Shown here piece after piece: positions 36,944 through 46,889 of a stretch of DNA of 64,000 bases (positions within the stretch are counted from its first letter, which is position 1; each line of letters opens with the position of its first letter). The notes beneath the pieces are model-generated. The model had not been told where the DNA came from. It was given only the letters and a program-made list of their open reading frames with translations, and ran no database searches. Origin of the DNA: Cohnella zeiphila (GTDB lineage Bacteria; Bacillota; Bacilli; Paenibacillales; Paenibacillaceae); assembly GCF_014212055.1 (NCBI RefSeq), contig NZ_JACJVO010000021.1, positions 62,001 through 126,000 on the forward strand. Direction: 5' to 3'. A program made the position numbers and the translations under genes.

Positions 36944-38734
36944 ATGAAAAGAACGTACGCCGTTGTTGGCGCCGTTCTCGCAGCCAGCCTGGCGCTGACC
37001 GCGTGCAACAGCGGCAACAACAACAACAATTCCGGCGCATCGCCTTCGGGAACGGCTTCGGCTTCTCCGAGCGCGTCGTCGTCGGCATCCTCTTCGCCGT
37101 CGGCATCTCCGTCGGCATCTTCCGCCGCTACGGTTACCGGAAGCACTTTCGAGAACTTCGGCACTTATGGATTCGATCTGAACAACTCCCGCCACGTCCC
37201 TTATAAAGAGGTTACGGCAGACAACGTGAAAGACCTCGGCGTCGTCTGGTCGGCTGATTTGAAAACGCTTGACAAAGATGTGAAGAACGGCAACCAATCG
37301 TACCCGGTCGTCGTCGACGGCGTCATTTACGTGACGACTTCCGGCAACCAAGTATTCGCTTTCGATGCCGTAACCGGCAATCAGCTGTGGCATTGGAAAC
37401 CGCCGGCTGAAGAAGCGGCGAACTACAGCAAGGCCGGCATCATCGCCAACCGCGGCGTCGCCGTCGGCGACGGCAAGGTGTTCATGCTGACGATCGATTG
37501 CCAACTGGTCGCTCTCGACCAGAAGACGGGCCAACTGGTGAAGAAAGTCAAGCTGAGCGATTACTATCCGGACGTAACGATGGAAAACGGCTACTACGAA
37601 ACGACGGCTCCGCTATTCTACAATGGAGTCGTTTATATCGGCAGCAGCGGCGGCGACAACGGCGTCCGCGGCTTCGAAGCGGCGTTCAAGTCCAGCGACC
37701 TGACCCCGGCTTGGGATAACCCGTTCTGGACCGTTCCGCCGAAGGGTCAAGATTGGCTCGCGAACAGCAATTTCCAAGGCGGCGGCGCGGTATGGAACCC
37801 GCCGGCCATCGACACCGAGACCGGCATCATGTACTTCGCGGTGGGCAACCCGGCGCCGGACTTCTACGGCGAAGCTCGTCCGGGCGAAAACCCTTATACG
37901 GACTCCGTCGTCGCCGTCGAGGCGGCAACCGGCAAGCTCGTATGGGCGAAGCAGGAAATCAGCCACGACCTGTGGGACTATGACGCCGCGGCATCCCCGA
38001 TGATCCTGAACGCGACCGTGAAAGATAAGCAGCAAAAAATCGTCGTCGAAGGCGGCAAGTCCGGCCAATGGTTCGCCTGGGACGCCAAGACCGGCGATGT
38101 GGTGTGGGACGGCGTTCCGTTCGCGAAGATCGATCACCCGAAACCGACTCCGGAAGGCGTCATGGTCTATCCGGGCGCTCTCGGCGGCGAAAACTACGCC
38201 CCGGAAACGTATGATCCGGCTACGAACTATGTGCTTATTCCGGGCGTAGAAGAGGGCATGCTTATCAAAGCGGCCAAAAACCAAGACGAAGCGTCCACGC
38301 CGGATTCCCCGGGGGCTCAAGCTTTCGGTACGTCGATGGGCGAGACGCCTCCCGACGTCAAGACGTACGGTACGATTACGGCGATCGACGTCAATACCGG
38401 CAAGCAGGCTTATCAGATCGAAACGAAGGATCCTCAACGCGGCGGCCTGACGAGCACGGATACCGGCCTGGCGTTCTTCGGAGAATTGGACGGCAAGATC
38501 AACGCCCTGGACATCAAGTCCGGCAAAGTGATCTGGTCGTTCCAAACGGCCGGCGACAACATCCAAGCCGCTCCGGCGATCTTCACGGTGGACGGCAAGC
38601 AGTATATGACGTTTACGTCCGGCGGCACGAAGCCGAAGGTTTATGTATTCGCGATCGGCGGCGACAAAACGCAGGGCGACGCGGGAACGGCGGATACGTC
38701 CGACGCTCACCAATCGTCGGACAGCAGCAAATAA
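36944..38734 (+). CDS. PQQ-type quinoprotein dehydrogenase, lipid-anchored
   Basis: 596 residues. Lipobox LTAC with Cys21, a 40-residue Ser/Ala/Pro linker, then a beta-propeller of the methanol/ethanol dehydrogenase type. Active-site features: Asp345 in HDLWDYD with a second Asp347 two residues on, Asn302 in VGNPAPDF, and Asp238 where a Glu is usual (GGDNGVRGF). The second Asp is the hallmark of lanthanide-dependent enzymes (XoxF, PedH); calcium enzymes have Ala or Ser there. The adjacent-cysteine pair of these enzymes is missing. Expected role: periplasm-side alcohol or aldehyde oxidation with electrons passed to a membrane carrier. A tandem paralogue follows. Confidence 0.85.
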   Translation: MKRTYAVVGAVLAASLALTACNSGNNNNNSGASPSGTASASPSASSSASSSPSASPSASSAATVTGSTFENFGTYGFDLNNSRHVPYKEVTADNVKDLGVVWSADLKTLDKDVKNGNQSYPVVVDGVIYVTTSGNQVFAFDAVTGNQLWHWKPPAEEAANYSKAGIIANRGVAVGDGKVFMLTIDCQLVALDQKTGQLVKKVKLSDYYPDVTMENGYYETTAPLFYNGVVYIGSSGGDNGVRGFEAAFKSSDLTPAWDNPFWTVPPKGQDWLANSNFQGGGAVWNPPAIDTETGIMYFAVGNPAPDFYGEARPGENPYTDSVVAVEAATGKLVWAKQEISHDLWDYDAAASPMILNATVKDKQQKIVVEGGKSGQWFAWDAKTGDVVWDGVPFAKIDHPKPTPEGVMVYPGALGGENYAPETYDPATNYVLIPGVEEGMLIKAAKNQDEASTPDSPGAQAFGTSMGETPPDVKTYGTITAIDVNTGKQAYQIETKDPQRGGLTSTDTGLAFFGELDGKINALDIKSGKVIWSFQTAGDNIQAAPAIFTVDGKQYMTFTSGGTKPKVYVFAIGGDKTQGDAGTADTSDAHQSSDSSK

Positions 38735-38774
38735 GTCTGGCGGCTTCCCGCTCAGGCAGCAAAAACAGCTTCAG

Positions 38775-38808
38775 AAGGGCGGGGCTTCGTCAGCCCGCCC
38801 TGATTTTT
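38775..38808 (+). terminator. Terminator after the first dehydrogenase
   Basis: AGGGCGGGGCT-tcgt-(C)AGCCCGCCCT then GATTTTTT. Expression of the next gene would need read-through or its own promoter. Confidence 0.85.
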
Positions 38809-38827
38809 TGGAAAGGAGGGTCGACTC

Positions 38828-40006
38828 ATGAAACGGGTTACGAAATCGGCGGCGCTCCTGCTGCTGGCCGCGGGGCTGGCGGGCTGTTCCGGCAATAACG
38901 ACGAGGCCGCAACCTCTGCGACCTCCGCTTCTTCGGCGGCCGCGACACCTGCCGTCTCTTCACCGGCAGCAGAGACAGCGGAAGCCCATCTGGACCTGGA
39001 CCAAACTTCCTATACGCTAAAACAGTGGAAGAACGACGGTTCCCATACGGTTACGACAAAGGGCAAGCTGCTGCTCGGCGATCAGCCTGTCGCGAACGCG
39101 GTCATCCACGTCGGAGACAGCCTGCATGACATCGTGACCGGCGAGGACGGTTCGTTCGAGATCCTGGTCGACCAAAGCCTGCTGTCCCAAGTGCCGGTCC
39201 ACGTCGTCTCGCTGGACAAGGCGACGGTCGGCGGCCAGCCGGTCGCCAAGGACGCGGCCGATCAACTGATGTCTGCCTCGTCGTACTTGAACGTGTACTA
39301 CCCGATTCAAACGACAAAGGCGGAGGCTTCCGCCCAAGACCCGAATCAAGTGGAAGTGCACGGCAAAGTCGTCAGCAATCCCGGAGACGTCATCTCCTTC
39401 TTCCAGATCGACAAGTACCGGATCGGCGGGATCGTGAAGGACGCAAACGGCAATCCGGTCAAGGACGCCGTCGTCTGGATCGACCGGGACGAAGGGGAAG
39501 GCTTCGCCAAGTCTACGCCGACCGACGCTGCCGGACGCTACTATATGTACTACTTGCCGGAAGACGACGAAGGCACGAATCTGACGGTAACGACCGACGA
39601 CGGGAAAAACAGGTACACGCTGCCCGAAGGCCGGGTATTCTATATTCCCGACCATACTAGCGTCGACATCAATATTACGCTCCCGAAGGATGGCAACGTG
39701 ATCGTCGACAAGCCTCCGACTTTGGAAGCCGTTACGTCTCCCGGAGCCATGTATACGGGCATCCTCGTCGGCTTGAACGTTCCGTCCGACGTATCCTATT
39801 CCGTAACGATTCCGGACAAGGAAGGCAACTTCGCGTTGACGGTGCCGAAGGACGTATGGGACCGGAACCCGACATTCTTCGAGACGAAAATGACGAAGTT
39901 CGTCGAGAACCGTACGTTGACGTGGGGAGATACGTTGGAGTCGAGCTTTCTGGAGCCGGGAGCGAACGATCCGAAGACGATCGAGGCCAAGCCGGCAGAC
40001 GCATAA
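38828..40006 (+). CDS. Lipoprotein with carboxypeptidase-regulatory-like beta domains
   Basis: 392 residues; start after AAAGGAGG. Lipobox GLAGC with Cys20, then a Ser/Ala/Thr linker. Two or more Ig-like segments follow, of the kind seen in carboxypeptidase regulatory domains: GKLLLGDQPVANAVIHVGDSLHDIVTGEDGSFEI and GGIVKDANGNPVKDAVVWIDRDEG...TPTDAAGRYY. No catalytic motif. It lies between the two PQQ-type dehydrogenases and probably acts with them at the cell surface as an adaptor or carbohydrate-binding partner (inference). Confidence 0.75.
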   Translation: MKRVTKSAALLLLAAGLAGCSGNNDEAATSATSASSAAATPAVSSPAAETAEAHLDLDQTSYTLKQWKNDGSHTVTTKGKLLLGDQPVANAVIHVGDSLHDIVTGEDGSFEILVDQSLLSQVPVHVVSLDKATVGGQPVAKDAADQLMSASSYLNVYYPIQTTKAEASAQDPNQVEVHGKVVSNPGDVISFFQIDKYRIGGIVKDANGNPVKDAVVWIDRDEGEGFAKSTPTDAAGRYYMYYLPEDDEGTNLTVTTDDGKNRYTLPEGRVFYIPDHTSVDINITLPKDGNVIVDKPPTLEAVTSPGAMYTGILVGLNVPSDVSYSVTIPDKEGNFALTVPKDVWDRNPTFFETKMTKFVENRTLTWGDTLESSFLEPGANDPKTIEAKPADA

Positions 40007-40027
40007 CGGCCGTTAAACGGCACCTTT

Positions 40028-40060
40028 GAACCGTCCCCGAATCGCAGGGGACGGTTCTTT
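40028..40060 (+). terminator. Terminator between the lipoprotein and the second dehydrogenase
   Basis: GAACCGTCCCC-gaatcgca-GGGGACGGTTC then TTTGT. Confidence 0.88.
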
Positions 40061-40139
40061 GTCATTTCCTCATAAGGATATGGTCTCGATGGCATGATAA
40101 GGATAAGCATCGGAAACCACAGTCTGGGAGGATCATCAA

Positions 40140-41891
40140 ATGAACAAATCGTCCGCCGCCGTCGGCGTCGTCCTGACGGCGAGCCTCGCTCTGAGCGCTT
40201 GCGCTACGAGCAATAACAACGCGGCACCGGGAGCGACTCCTTCGGCTTCGCCTTCGGCCACGGGAACCGCTTCGCCTTCGGCGTCGCCCTCCGCGCCGGC
40301 GAGCGTTACCGGCACGAACTTCGAAAATTTCTCGACCTACGGCTTCGACCTGAACAACTCGCGCCACGTTCCTTATAAAGGAATTACGGCCGACAACGTC
40401 AAAGATCTCGGCGTCATCTGGTCCGCGGATCTGAAGACGCTGGACAAGGACGTGAAGAACGGGAACCAGTGCTATCCGGTCGTGGTTGACGGCGTCATGT
40501 ACGTCTCGACGTCCGGCAACCAGGTGTTCGCGTTCGACTCCTTGACCGGCAACCAGATCTGGCATTGGAAGCCGCCGGCCGACCAGGCCGCCAATTACAG
40601 CAAGTCGGGCATTATCGCCAATCGCGGCGTCGCCGTGGGCGAAGGCAAAGTGTTCACGCTGACCATCGACAATACGCTCGTGGCGCTGGACCAGAAGACG
40701 GGGCAGCTCGTCAAGCAGGTACCGATCTCCGATGCGATCGAAGGCGTTACGCTGGATAACGGCTATTACGAGACGACTGCGCCGATCTATTACAAAGGCA
40801 ACGTCTATATCGGAAGCAGCGGCGGCGACAACGGCGTCCGCGGCTTCGAGATGGCGTTCAAGGCGGCCGACCTGTCGCCGGCTTGGGAGAAGCCGTTCTG
40901 GACCGTTCCGGCCAAGGGGCAGGACTGGCTCGCGAACAGCAACTTCCAAGGCGGCGGCGCCGTCTGGAATCCGCCCGCCATCGACACCGAGACCGACATC
41001 ATGTATTTCGGCGTCGGCAACCCGGCCCCCGACTTCTACGGGGAGAAGCGTCCCGGAGCGAATCCGTACACCGATTCGGTCGTCGCCGTCAAAGCCGCGA
41101 CCGGGGAGCTGGTCTGGGCGAAGCAAGAGATCAGCCACGACCTGTGGGATTATGACGCCGCTTCTTCGCCGATGATCCTGAACGCGACCGTCAAGGGCCA
41201 GAAGAAGAAGATCGTCGTCGAAGGCGGCAAGTCCGGCGAATGGTTCGCCTGGGACGCCGCTACCGGAGACGAGATCTGGAAGGGCGTCCCGTTCGCGAAG
41301 ATCTCCCACCCGAAACCGACGCCGGAAGGCGTTATGGTTTATCCGGGCGTATTGGGGGGCGAGAATTACGCCCCGGAAACTTACGACCCGGCCACCAACT
41401 ACGTGCTCATTCCGGGCGTCGAGCAAGGCCAAGTGCTTAAAGCGGCGAAAAACCAAGACGAAGCCTCCACGCCGGATATGCCGGGCGCGCGGGCGTTCGG
41501 TACCTCGACGGGCGAAGGTCCATCCGGAGAGACCCCGTACGGAACGGTGACCGCCATCGACGTCAATACGGGCAAAAAGGCGTACCAGATCAAGACGAAG
41601 GACCCTCAGCGCGGAGGCCTGACCAGCACCGATACCGGCCTGGCCTTCTTCGGCGAACTGGACGGCAAGATCAACGCGCTCGACATCAAGTCCGGCAAAG
41701 TGATCTGGACGTTCCAAACGGCCGGCGACAACATTCAATCCGCTCCCGCTGTTTTCACGGTGGACGGCAAAACCTATCTTGGGTTCACTTCCGGCGGCAC
41801 GAAGCCGAAGGCGTACGTGTTCGGTCTCGGCGGCGACAAAACCCAGGGGCAGGCGGGTCAAGCCAACACGGGCAGCGCTCACGCCGGATAA
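40140..41891 (+). CDS. PQQ-type quinoprotein dehydrogenase, lipid-anchored (paralogue)
   Basis: 583 residues, clearly a tandem duplicate of the gene at 36944. Lipobox LSAC with Cys21. The same active-site pattern is kept: Asp337 and Asp339 in HDLWDYD, Asn294 in VGNPAPDF, Asp230 in GGDNGVRGF, and a Lys in EGGKSGEWFAWD. It differs mainly in the linker, in a single Cys at NGNQCYP (Ser in the first copy) and in the C-terminal tail. The duplicates may differ in substrate or expression. Start preceded by GGGAGGATC. Confidence 0.85.
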   Translation: MNKSSAAVGVVLTASLALSACATSNNNAAPGATPSASPSATGTASPSASPSAPASVTGTNFENFSTYGFDLNNSRHVPYKGITADNVKDLGVIWSADLKTLDKDVKNGNQCYPVVVDGVMYVSTSGNQVFAFDSLTGNQIWHWKPPADQAANYSKSGIIANRGVAVGEGKVFTLTIDNTLVALDQKTGQLVKQVPISDAIEGVTLDNGYYETTAPIYYKGNVYIGSSGGDNGVRGFEMAFKAADLSPAWEKPFWTVPAKGQDWLANSNFQGGGAVWNPPAIDTETDIMYFGVGNPAPDFYGEKRPGANPYTDSVVAVKAATGELVWAKQEISHDLWDYDAASSPMILNATVKGQKKKIVVEGGKSGEWFAWDAATGDEIWKGVPFAKISHPKPTPEGVMVYPGVLGGENYAPETYDPATNYVLIPGVEQGQVLKAAKNQDEASTPDMPGARAFGTSTGEGPSGETPYGTVTAIDVNTGKKAYQIKTKDPQRGGLTSTDTGLAFFGELDGKINALDIKSGKVIWTFQTAGDNIQSAPAVFTVDGKTYLGFTSGGTKPKAYVFGLGGDKTQGQAGQANTGSAHAG

Positions 41892-41919
41892 CGAAGATTC
41901 AAACTGCATGACGTCCCGG

Positions 41920-41970
41920 GAGGCCGGGCGGAACGTCGAAACGCCGACGTCCGCCCGGCCTCGTTTTGTT
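41920..41970 (+). terminator. Terminator after the second dehydrogenase
   Basis: GAGGCCGGGCGGA...TCCGCCCGGCCTC, a 13-bp perfect stem, then GTTTTGTTT. Confidence 0.92.
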
Positions 41971-41984
41971 TGAGGACGCTCGAT

Positions 41985-42038
41985 TTTACATTCGGATAAC
42001 GCTGTCCGAACGGAGGGTTAACAACAGCTTGATACGAT
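41985..42038 (+). promoter_or_regulatory. PhoP-dependent promoter of the CBS-chemoreceptor-like gene
   Basis: TTTACA (41985), ATAACG (41996), a weak CGAACG (42007), TTAACA (42018), a 9-bp gap, -10 TACGAT (42033). 54 bp long. Confidence 0.75.
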
Positions 42039-42083
42039 AGTCCTAACTAGAGAGCCCGGCCCGGGCGGATGGGGGAGAAGTCG

Positions 42084-43313
42084 ATGGTGGCCGTTATGGA
42101 AGCGATCGTTTCGCCGTTGACAGAAGCGACAAAGCCTGAGGAGGACCGAATGCAAAAGAACGGGCAGCCGATGAAGGACCTTTTGACACCAATGCAAGAA
42201 GGCGTTGCCGCTGCGTTTTTCTCGTCCTTGCGTCTGACCGAATGGGTGAGAAGCTGTCCTCTCGTTGCGCCCGATCAGCTTTGCACGGAAGTATCGGAGC
42301 TGTTCCGTCGGCGCACGGAGCTGGAATGCGTCGCGATCGTCGACGAGGCCCAGCGGCCGCTCGGCCTGATGATGAAGCATCGCTTCTTCCAGCAGCTCGG
42401 TTCGCGGTTCGGCACGGCGCTGTTCGGAGACAAGCCGATCTCCGCGCTGATGGACCGCAGTCCGCTTCTGACGGAATGGGATACGCCGCCTCAGGAGCTG
42501 ATCGACCGGGCTTTGTCGCGCAGCGACGAGACGCTGTACGATACGGTCGTCGTGACCGAAGGCGGGAAGACGCTCGGCGTCCTGACGATCAGCGATCTGC
42601 TTCAACTTTCCCGTCTGCTGCAAAAGGAGGCTTCCGACCGGCAGGTTCAGACGGCGAGGGAAGCGGAAGGGATGATCGGAAGCATCCATGAGGCGGTCGT
42701 CAAAGTCGCCGAGACGGCCGACCGCTCGAGGCAGAGCGGCGAACGGATCTCGGAAGCGACGGAGAAGGGGCGGGAGGAACTGATGCTGACGCTCGAATTG
42801 TTCCGTCATTGGACCGGGTCCGCGGAGGAACAGGAAGCGTCGGCGTCCGTGCTGCTCGAGCGGGCGAAGGAAGCGTTCGACATCGCCGCCGTCATCGCCG
42901 AACTGGCCGACCGCTGCAACCTGCTGGCCGTCAATGCGCAGATCGAAGCGGCGCGGGCCGGCGAGCACGGCCGCGGCTTCGCGGTCGTCGCCCGGGAGGT
43001 GCGGGAGCTCGCCGACCTGACGAAGCAATCGGCGCAGCGGATCAACCGGCAGCTCGGAGATATGGCGCAAGCGGCCGGCGCGGTAGCGGAATCGGTGGGC
43101 AAAGGGAAAAGAAAGGCCGATGAGGGAGTCGTCCACGTAGGCAATGCGGAAGCGGCCTTCTCCCGCCTGTGGGAGATCGGCGCGGACAACCGGATCGCGG
43201 CGCAGCGGATGGCGGAAGCCTCGCGCGAAGCCAGCGCCGTTACGAACCGGATTCGCGAGCGGATGGCCGCACTGACGGCCGAATTGGGCCGGAAGCGCTA
43301 TTTGACGACATGA
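42084..43313 (+). CDS. Soluble CBS-domain methyl-accepting-chemotaxis-like protein, Pho-regulated
   Basis: About 409 residues, no membrane helix. The N-terminal half is a CBS pair ([19 protein letters not shown]...VMD-like [11 protein letters not shown]...[24 protein letters not shown]). The C-terminal half is the MCP signalling hairpin with its conserved tip ([39 protein letters not shown]). It could signal to CheA or to another partner. The CBS module closely resembles that of the GGDEF protein at 47824. Two starts are possible: 42084 (after GGGGGAGA) and 42150 (after GAGGAGG); both lie downstream of the PhoP promoter. Confidence 0.85.
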   Translation: MVAVMEAIVSPLTEATKPEEDRMQKNGQPMKDLLTPMQEGVAAAFFSSLRLTEWVRSCPLVAPDQLCTEVSELFRRRTELECVAIVDEAQRPLGLMMKHRFFQQLGSRFGTALFGDKPISALMDRSPLLTEWDTPPQELIDRALSRSDETLYDTVVVTEGGKTLGVLTISDLLQLSRLLQKEASDRQVQTAREAEGMIGSIHEAVVKVAETADRSRQSGERISEATEKGREELMLTLELFRHWTGSAEEQEASASVLLERAKEAFDIAAVIAELADRCNLLAVNAQIEAARAGEHGRGFAVVAREVRELADLTKQSAQRINRQLGDMAQAAGAVAESVGKGKRKADEGVVHVGNAEAAFSRLWEIGADNRIAAQRMAEASREASAVTNRIRERMAALTAELGRKRYLTT

Positions 43314-43350
43314 TTTTGGAACATTGGCGCTCTGTTAACGAGGGCGTTTT

Positions 43351-43404
43351 TTTACATTCCGTTAACAGTACGAAAACATCCCTTTGACGAAGGGAAGATA
43401 CAAT
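43351..43404 (+). promoter_or_regulatory. PhoP-dependent promoter of the pst operon
   Basis: TTTACA (43351), TTAACA (43362), AAAACA (43373), TTGACG (43384), a 9-bp gap, -10 TACAAT (43399). The best match in the window. The T-run of a weak hairpin ending the preceding gene overlaps the first box. Confidence 0.9.
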
Positions 43405-43431
43405 CGGAGTGTGATGAAAGGAGCATCCCGA

Positions 43432-44361
43432 ATGCAGGCAACCACGTCCAAAGTCCGATCCGATGCCTCGCCGCTGGCCGGCAAGCGTCCCAAGCACGCG
43501 AGAGAAGAGCTTCGCGGCAGGATTTACATCTATTTTTGCGTTCTTCTCATGATTGTCACGATCTTCTCCATCGTTTATTTTATCGCTTCGCGGGGACTTG
43601 CCCCGTTCTTCTCCGGCGATGTCGGCATCGGGGACATGCTGCTCGGCCAAACCTGGCGGCCGGAAGGCGCGCCGGCTGCGTTCGGCGCGTTCCCGTTCCT
43701 GTTCGGTTCGTTCGCCACGTCGCTTCTGGCGGCGATCATTTCCGCTCCTCTCGGCTTTTGCGCTTCGATCTTCATGACGGAGATCATGCCCAAGTTCGGG
43801 AGAACCGCGCTGCAGCCGGCCATCGAGCTGCTGGCGGGCATTCCGTCGGTCGTCTACGGCTTCGTCGGCCTGTCGGTCGTCGTTCCGTTCCTGCGCAACA
43901 ACTTCCCCGGCCAAGGGATCGGCATTCTGGCCGGAGCGATCGTATTGTCGATCATGATTCTGCCGACGATCACGACGATCGCCACCGACTCGCTGCGCAG
44001 CTTGCCGCACGGCTTGAAGGAAGGCTCTTACGCGCTCGGGGCGACCCGCTGGCAGACGATCTCGCGGATCGTGCTGCCGACGACGCTGCCCTCGCTGCTG
44101 ACCGGCGTCGTGCTCGGCATCGCCCGGGCGTTCGGCGAAGCGCTCGCCGTTCAGATGGTTATCGGCAACGCGCCGGTCATTCCGCATTCGCTGTTCGAGT
44201 CGGCCACGACGCTAACAAGCGTCATTACGCTGGAGATGGGCAACACGACGAGCGGCTCGCTGCATAACAACGCGCTGTGGAGCCTGGCACTCATGCTGCT
44301 GATCATGACGTTCCTGTTCGTGTTCGTCGTCCGCATGCTCGAGAGGAGGACGAAGCGATGA
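43432..44361 (+). CDS. pstC: Phosphate ABC transporter permease PstC
   Basis: 309 residues, six helices. LLAGIPSVVYGFVGL and the EAA loop KEGSYALGATRWQTISRIVLP are typical PstC. The frame is open upstream to 43384, but that point lies inside the PhoP promoter; the ATG at 43432 after AAAGGAGC is the first usable start. With PstA it forms the channel for high-affinity phosphate uptake. No pstS gene precedes it. Confidence 0.93.
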   Translation: MQATTSKVRSDASPLAGKRPKHAREELRGRIYIYFCVLLMIVTIFSIVYFIASRGLAPFFSGDVGIGDMLLGQTWRPEGAPAAFGAFPFLFGSFATSLLAAIISAPLGFCASIFMTEIMPKFGRTALQPAIELLAGIPSVVYGFVGLSVVVPFLRNNFPGQGIGILAGAIVLSIMILPTITTIATDSLRSLPHGLKEGSYALGATRWQTISRIVLPTTLPSLLTGVVLGIARAFGEALAVQMVIGNAPVIPHSLFESATTLTSVITLEMGNTTSGSLHNNALWSLALMLLIMTFLFVFVVRMLERRTKR

Positions 44362-45245
44362 GCCCCAGAACCGTCGACCGCATCGCCACCGGAGTCATCT
44401 GCGCCGTCGCGGCGCTTATTATGGCGGTCCTTGTATCGCTGCTCGGCTTCCTGCTCTTCCGGGGCGTCCGTCATATCGATTTTCACTTTCTGACTTCCGT
44501 TCCGCAGACGATCAAGGCCGGCGGCGGCATCGGCCCGCAGCTGTTCAACTCGCTGTTCCTGCTCGTGCTGACGATGATCATCACGATTCCGCTCGGCATC
44601 GGGGCCGGCATTTACATGAGCGAGTATGCCAAGCCGAATCGGCTGACCGGATTTATCCGGTTAGTCGTCGAGGTGCTCTCCTCGTTCCCGTCCATCGTCG
44701 TCGGCCTGTTCGGCCTGCTCGTCATCGTGAATACGTTCGGGCTCGGCTATTCGCTGCTGTCCGGCGCGCTGGCGCTGACGGTGTTCAACCTGCCGATGAT
44801 GGTTCGGCTCACCGAGCAGTCGCTGCGCAGCGTTCCGCGGGAGCAGAAGGAAGCGGGACTGGCGCTCGGCATGTCGCAATGGAAGACGATCCGCTCGGTC
44901 ATGCTGCCGGTCGCGCTTCCGTCCATCGTCACCGGCACGATTCTCGCGGCCGGACGCGTCTTCGGCGAAGCGGCGGCGCTGCTGTTCACCGCCGGCATGA
45001 GCTCGCCGCGGCTTGACTTCACCGACTGGAACCCGCTGCACCCGGCATCGCCGCTCAATCCGATGCGGCCTGCGGAGACGCTGGCGGTTCATATCTGGAA
45101 GATCAATAGCGAAGGACTCGCGCCGGACGCGCCGCAGATCGCGGCGGGCGCCTCGGCCGTGCTGGTGATCATGGTGCTGCTGTTCAATCTGGGCGCGCGC
45201 TGGTTCGGCCGCGTCTTGTACCGTAAACTGACGGCCGGCAAGTAG
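44358..45245 (+). CDS. pstA: Phosphate ABC transporter permease PstA
   Basis: 295 residues. Six helices and the PstA loop ([33 protein letters not shown]). It overlaps pstC by 4 bp (ATGA), with GAGAGGAGG upstream. Partner of PstC in the phosphate channel. Confidence 0.93.
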   Translation: MSPRTVDRIATGVICAVAALIMAVLVSLLGFLLFRGVRHIDFHFLTSVPQTIKAGGGIGPQLFNSLFLLVLTMIITIPLGIGAGIYMSEYAKPNRLTGFIRLVVEVLSSFPSIVVGLFGLLVIVNTFGLGYSLLSGALALTVFNLPMMVRLTEQSLRSVPREQKEAGLALGMSQWKTIRSVMLPVALPSIVTGTILAAGRVFGEAAALLFTAGMSSPRLDFTDWNPLHPASPLNPMRPAETLAVHIWKINSEGLAPDAPQIAAGASAVLVIMVLLFNLGARWFGRVLYRKLTAGK

Positions 45246-45255
45246 GAGGGGAACC

Positions 45256-46014
45256 ATGAACGAGCAAGCTTTTTATACGAAGGATCTGTCGGTCTACTAC
45301 GGGGAGAAGCAGGCGGTCAAGAAGATCAGCATGGACTTCCCCGATCGCCAGGTGGTGGCGCTCATCGGCCCGTCCGGCTGCGGCAAGTCGACGTTCCTGC
45401 GCTCGCTGAACCGGATGAACGATCTCATCGCCGGCTGCCGCATCGAAGGGGAAGTATGGATCGGCGGACAGAACATTTGCGATCCCGCCACCGACGTCGT
45501 CAGCCTGCGCCAGAAGATCGGCATGGTCTGGCAGCGTCCGAACCCTTTTCATAAATCGATCTACGAGAATATCGCCTTCGGTCCGCGCTATCACGGCATT
45601 CGCGGCCGGAAGGAGCTGGACCGGATCGTCGAGGACTGCCTGCGCAAGACGGCGCTCTGGGACGAAGTGAAAGACCGGCTGGACCAGTCGGGACTGGCGC
45701 TCTCGGGAGGCCAGCAGCAGCGGCTTTGCATCGCCCGTTCGCTGGCGGTCAAGCCTCGCATTCTGCTCATGGACGAACCGGCGTCGGCGCTCGATCCGGT
45801 GTCGACCGCGAAGATCGAGGAACTGATCGGCGAGCTGAAGAAAGAATACTCGATCGTCATCGTGACGCATAACATGCAGCAGGCGGCGCGAATCTCGGAC
45901 CGGACGGCGTTCTTTTTCCTCGGTGATCTGGTGGAGTACGACGATACGCAGAAGATGTTTACCAACCCGAGCCGCAAGTCGACGGACGATTACTTGTCCG
46001 GCCGATTCGGCTAA
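45256..46014 (+). CDS. pstB: Phosphate ABC transporter ATPase PstB, copy 1
   Basis: 252 residues. Walker [10 protein letters not shown], signature [16 protein letters not shown], Walker [15 protein letters not shown]-loop [27 protein letters not shown]. Energises phosphate import. It begins 10 bp after pstA and is followed by a second ATPase gene, as pstBA/pstBB in B. subtilis. Confidence 0.95.
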   Translation: MNEQAFYTKDLSVYYGEKQAVKKISMDFPDRQVVALIGPSGCGKSTFLRSLNRMNDLIAGCRIEGEVWIGGQNICDPATDVVSLRQKIGMVWQRPNPFHKSIYENIAFGPRYHGIRGRKELDRIVEDCLRKTALWDEVKDRLDQSGLALSGGQQQRLCIARSLAVKPRILLMDEPASALDPVSTAKIEELIGELKKEYSIVIVTHNMQQAARISDRTAFFFLGDLVEYDDTQKMFTNPSRKSTDDYLSGRFG

Positions 46015-46049
46015 GCGCCGGGGCGAAGAACGCGGGAGGGAAAACGAAC

Positions 46050-46796
46050 ATGATCGAAATCGAGAACCTGGAGTTGTACTACGGTTCGTTCCAGGCGCTT
46101 CGCCATGTCAATCTGTCGGTGCCGGAGCGCAGCGTGACGGCGTTCATCGGCCCGTCCGGCTGCGGCAAGTCGACGCTGCTTCGAACGTTGAACCGAATGA
46201 ACGACGCGATCGCCGGCGTGCGCATCGAAGGCAAGGTCGAGATTCAGGGGCGGAACATCTATGCGCAGGATATGCAGATCGAGGAGCTTCGCAAGCGGGT
46301 CGGCATGGTGTTCCAACAGCCGAATCCGTTCCCCAAGTCGATCTACGACAACGTCGCTTACGGTCCCCGGCTGCACGGGAAGACGAAGAAGGCAGACCTG
46401 GACGCACTGGTGGAGAAAAGCCTGCGATCGGCGTCGCTCTGGAACGAAGTGAAGGACGTGCTGAAAAAGTCGGCGATGAGCCTGTCCGGGGGCCAGCAGC
46501 AGCGGCTGTGCATCGCGAGGGCGCTGGCGGTCGAGCCGGACGTGCTGCTCATGGACGAATCGACGTCCGCGCTCGACCCGATCTCGACGACGAAGATCGA
46601 GGAGCTGACGCGCGAGCTGTGCAAGGATTATACGATCGTGATGGTCACTCACAACATGCACCAAGCGGCTCGTATCTCGGACCGGACCGTGTTTTTCCTG
46701 AACGGCGAAGTGGTCGAAGCGGCCGATACGCAGGCGCTGTTCTCCTCGCCGAAGGATCAGCGCACGGAAGATTATATTTCGGGAAGATTCGGCTGA
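46050..46796 (+). CDS. pstB: Phosphate ABC transporter ATPase PstB, copy 2
   Basis: 248 residues, similar to copy 1 but clearly diverged. Walker [10 protein letters not shown], signature [16 protein letters not shown], and Walker [14 protein letters not shown], with Ser in place of the usual Pro after DE, as in many PstB proteins. The tail FGLAD-like end [17 protein letters not shown] is canonical. The two ATPases could form a heterodimer. Confidence 0.95.
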   Translation: MIEIENLELYYGSFQALRHVNLSVPERSVTAFIGPSGCGKSTLLRTLNRMNDAIAGVRIEGKVEIQGRNIYAQDMQIEELRKRVGMVFQQPNPFPKSIYDNVAYGPRLHGKTKKADLDALVEKSLRSASLWNEVKDVLKKSAMSLSGGQQQRLCIARALAVEPDVLLMDESTSALDPISTTKIEELTRELCKDYTIVMVTHNMHQAARISDRTVFFLNGEVVEAADTQALFSSPKDQRTEDYISGRFG

Positions 46797-46889
46797 CGCA
46801 AGCTGAAATCGAATGCGCAAGGCGGATTCGGCGCATGCAAGGGGCGCCGCTTTTTTCACCTGACCACTAAAGGAGAGCGGGAGAAGCGA

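Noticed and set aside
43384-43431. Upstream start for pstC
   Set aside because: The open frame begins inside the fourth PhoP box, upstream of the -10, so it cannot be in the mRNA made from that promoter.
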